Below, in pieces: positions 61,166 through 64,000 of a DNA stretch of 64,000 nt. Position numbers and translations under genes: made by a program. Under the pieces are notes generated by a model. It was not told the origin of the DNA and ran no database searches. It saw nothing but the letters and a program-made list of their open reading frames with translations. Origin of the DNA: Daphnia carinata (Eukaryota; Arthropoda; Branchiopoda; Diplostraca; Daphniidae); assembly GCF_022539665.2 (NCBI RefSeq), contig NC_081333.1:124001-188000 (forward strand), read 5' to 3'. The first letter of the stretch is position 1. Each line of letters opens with the position of its first letter.

Positions 61166-61583
61166 TTATTCCGAAAGATGAATTTCTATTAGTAAAGCAC
61201 AAAGATACCCGTATCCATAACCACCATATGGTCCATGGTGGCCGTAGGCATGGGGATAGCGTCCATATCCGCCATAGTAAGCTGAACGACCTAAGCCATA
61301 ACCGTATCCAGCTCCAAGAGCTTTCCCTATCAAGAGTCCAGCAAGAAATTGCCGTTTGGGTCTTACGTTTTCAACTGCTGGATTTGCTGGGACTACGGCG
61401 GAAACTGCAGGATCTTTGACTTCAACTGGAATGGCGGAACAAAACGCCACTATTACAGCAAGGAAAAAGGCCACCTTGTAAACATGGGGCATATGGTGAG
61501 AATGAATAATACAAAAATTAAAAATTAATTTGAATGGTTATCGTGCTTATGAAACATACCAAGAAAAAGTGACTGCGCGACAT
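61166..61583 (-). CDS. Secreted Gly/Tyr-rich peptide precursor 2
   Basis: Exon 1 is 61583-61560 (MSRSHFFL, donor GTATGT); exon 2 is 61474-61166. The product is 110 residues. The spliced N-terminus (MSRSHFFLVAFFLAVIVAF) is a signal peptide. A propeptide ends in RPKR, followed by QFLAGLLIGKALGAGYGYG and Tyr/Gly/His repeats. It shares with precursor 1 the MSR start, the intron position inside the signal peptide, the KRQ junction and the YGYG-rich end, so the two are tandem paralogues. The last residues (LCALLIEIHLSE) are not repeat-like; a GTATCT donor near 61210 might remove them. Confidence 0.78.
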
Positions 61584-61647
61584 GATGTCTGTCACGTTTG
61601 TGGGTAAACGCTTAAATGCGGTACTATCGTAGAGGGAAGTTCGCTAC

Positions 61648-61656
61648 TTATATATT
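61648..61656 (-). promoter_or_regulatory. TATA box of Gly/Tyr-rich peptide gene 2
   Basis: TATATAAG on the minus strand, about 65-70 bp upstream of the ATG at 61583, at the same spacing as in peptide gene 1. Confidence 0.6.
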
Positions 61657-61659
61657 CAA

Positions 61660-62276
61660 CTGTCAAGGCCGCGTGAAAAAAATACTATTGCCAAGGTACA
61701 GTTTACTGCATATAATGAAGCCATTGAGTTTCGAGACAACATGGAAAACACTCAAGGACTGGTTGCATAACTTCCTTCATTCCTTTCGCTCTTCTATACC
61801 TAAGATCAGCTCCTTCCTGCCACTTTCATTACGTATAGCTTTGAAGCTGTGAAACATCACGTTGACGAAGCAACTTTTTTTCACTAGAAAACAATTATCA
61901 GCATGTCTTTAATTGAGCGGATAAAACTAGGATGTGGGAATGACGGTTACTTTTGTCCGTTAAAGACTTTGACAGGGGATGAACAGACACTTTCAGAAAG
62001 TAATTATTTAATATAGCAAAAATCTCAACCGAAACTCAAAATCACATTTTCAGTAAATGTCGGTACATGATCATCGATACATCGAAATAGGCCCGACTAT
62101 TCAAGTCCGATTTTTCGGACAAAAAAACAAAATGCGTTTAGTCTTGAATAACTCATTAACTATAAATACTAAATCAAACGAAATCAATTTCCGACACATC
62201 GTTAAATTTGAACAAAATGGAATCAAAAAAGGTTTTAGGGAAACTATATTAAACTTAGAATAATTTAAAAACAAAT
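61660..62276. other. Intergenic, repeat-derived near its right end
   Basis: From about 62040 the sequence has GCCCGACTA and related words of the 14-21 kb repeat family, leading into the satellite array. No gene is supported. Confidence 0.4.
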
Positions 62277-64000
62277 AGCCTTCTCACTTTTGTTAAAATC
62301 AGCAAAACATAAAATCTCATGAAATTGCATTAAACTCCACCAAAATAACCGGTATTGAACGCTGATTCAGAATATAGCATTAGTTTTTCGATTAGTGGTG
62401 CGGTTTGTGAATAAAACGCAATTAAAGTGATTTTTGTTTGTTTATCGTCGCGGGCACCATCTATTAGCGGAAGTATGATCAAAATAAGCTTCGATGCTGG
62501 AAATGTCAATAAAACTGGGATAAGTAACAAACTATAAGTCGCACATAATAAACATATTGGTTTTCATGATCCTCATTAAATTCTCAATCACAACCATGTA
62601 TTTAAAAGAATTTCTAAATTTTCGACAAAACTGAAAAAGTAGGAAGGCTATAGCCTTCTCACTTTTGTTAAAATCAGCAAAACATAAAATCTCATGAAAT
62701 TGGATTAAACTCCACAAAAAATAACCGGCATTGAACGCTGATTCAGAATATAGCATTAGTTTTTCGATTAGTGGTGTGGTTTCTGAATGAAACGCAATTA
62801 AAGTGATTTTTGTTTGTTTACCGTCGCGGGCACCATCTATTAGCGGAAGTATGATCAAAATAAGCTTCGATGCTGGAAATGTCAATAAAACTGGGATAAG
62901 TAACAAACTATAAGTCGAACATAATAACAATATTGGTTTTCATGATCCTCATTAAATTCTCAATCAAAACCAGGTATTTAAAAGGATTTATAAATTTTTG
63001 CCAAAACTGAAAAAGTAGGAAGGCTATAGCCTTCTCACTTTTGTTAAAATCAGCAAAACATAAAATCTCATGAAATTGGATTAAACTCCACAAAAAATAA
63101 CCGGCATTGAACGCTGATTCAGAATATAGCATTAGTTTTTCGATTAGTGGTGTGGTTTCTGAATGAAACGCAATTAAAGTGATTTTTGTTTGTTTACCGT
63201 CGCGGGCACCATCTATTAGCGGAAGTATGATCAAAATAAGCTTCGATGCTGGAAATGTCAATAAAACTGGGATAAGTAACAAACTATAAGTCGAACATAA
63301 TAACAATATTGGTTTTCATGATCCTCATTAAATTCTCAATCAAAACCAGGTATTTAAAAGGATTTCTAAATTTTTGCCAAAACTGAAAAAGTAGGAAGGC
63401 TATAGCCTTCTCACTTTTGTTAAAATCAGCAAAACATAAAATCTCATGAAATTGGATTAAACTCCACCAAAAATAACCGGCATTGAACGCTGATTCAGAA
63501 TATAGCATTAGTTTTTCGATTAGTGGTGCGGTTTGTGAATAAAACGCAATTAAAGGGATTTTTGTTTGTTTACCGCCGCCACCGCCATCTATTCGCGGAA
63601 ATATGATACTTATAAGCTGCGATGCTGAAAATGTCAATAAAACTGGGATAAGTAACAAACTATAAGTCGCACATAATAACAATATTGGTTTTCATGATCC
63701 TCATTAAATTCTCAATCAAAACCAGGTATTTAAAAGGATTTCTAAATTTTTGCAAAAACTGAAAAAGTAGGAAGGCTATAGCCTTCTCACTTTTGTTAAA
63801 ATCAGCAAAACATAAAATCTCATGAAATTGGATTAAACTCCACAAAAAAATAACCGGCATTGAACGCTGATTCAGAATATAGCATTAGTTTTTCGATTAG
63901 TGGTGTGGTTTCTGAATAAAACGCAATTAAAGTGATTTTTATTTGTTTACCGTCGCGGGCACCATCTATTAGCGGAAGTATGATCAAAATAAGCTTCGAT
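62277..64000. repeat. Satellite array, 376-bp unit, runs off the right edge
   Basis: The palindrome GAAGGCTATAGCCTTC lies at 62643, 63019, 63395 and 63771, exactly 376 bp apart. The first unit begins within the palindrome at about 62277. Units are nearly identical apart from scattered substitutions; the one from 63395 to 63771 is the most diverged, around 63550-63640. Repeated minus-strand open frames of 132 codons are by-products of the period, not genes. The unit contains ACCATCTATTAGCGGAAG and GAACGCTGATTCAGAA, the latter matching the reverse of the 19.5 and 20.5 kb repeats, so this array belongs to the same family. Confidence 0.95.

Noticed and set aside
62532-63860. Series of 132-codon open frames on the minus strand
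   Set aside because: They repeat with the 376-bp satellite period and simply reflect a stop-free stretch of the unit.
1-64000. CRISPR arrays, prokaryotic operons or insertion sequences
   Set aside because: The window is eukaryotic; the direct repeats seen are long tandem units without spacers of CRISPR type.

Overview
The window reads as nuclear DNA of a small-genome arthropod, most likely a cladoceran crustacean (Daphnia type). This is inferred from many introns of about 55-90 bp, AT-rich intergenic DNA, metazoan genes (CPT1, otopetrins, GT31, C1q, IRE1-like kinases) and lineage-type repeats. All gene models were spliced by hand from GT/AG sites and checked for frame; no alignment or database search was run.

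Layout. 1-2831 (+): 3' part of carnitine palmitoyltransferase 1, with two alternative versions of the exon that follows the catalytic His. 9336-13700 (+): a complete 7-exon otopetrin proton channel. 14.2-21.1 kb: dispersed repeats, including a family built around a 16-bp palindrome, a fold-back element and two tRNA-like relics. 21536-26484 (-): a protein with a degenerate kinase domain, a second IRE1-like kinase domain and C-terminal WD40 repeats, plus a possible short isoform. 28819-29596 (-): a secreted acidic SSEEDTT/KR-repeat protein. 31.3-32.2 kb (-): candidate leucine-rich-repeat-like exons, probably decayed. 32361-34158 (+): a GT31-like glycosyltransferase lacking the DxD metal site. 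35.9-36.3 kb: a solo-LTR-like element. 37240-38125 (+): a 3-exon gene of unknown function. 38.4-40.7 kb: a ~314-bp tandem repeat array. 41408-41499: a strong hairpin. 43335-45379 (-): a secreted coiled coil + contactin-associated-protein-like fibrinogen + C1q protein. 50244-56676 (+): a second 7-exon otopetrin with the same exon phases as the first. 58.0-61.6 kb: three small secreted-peptide genes, each with a TATA box and a tiny first exon. 62.3-64.0 kb: a 376-bp satellite array that runs off the right edge and shares the palindrome of the 14-21 kb repeats.

No operon-like arrangement is visible. The strongest observations are the CPT1 alternative exons at the catalytic site, the otopetrin paralogue pair with conserved islands in disordered N-terminal tails and His-rich loops, the pseudokinase-kinase-WD40 protein, the CNTNAP-like/C1q architecture, and the palindrome-centred repeat family found both dispersed and as a satellite.
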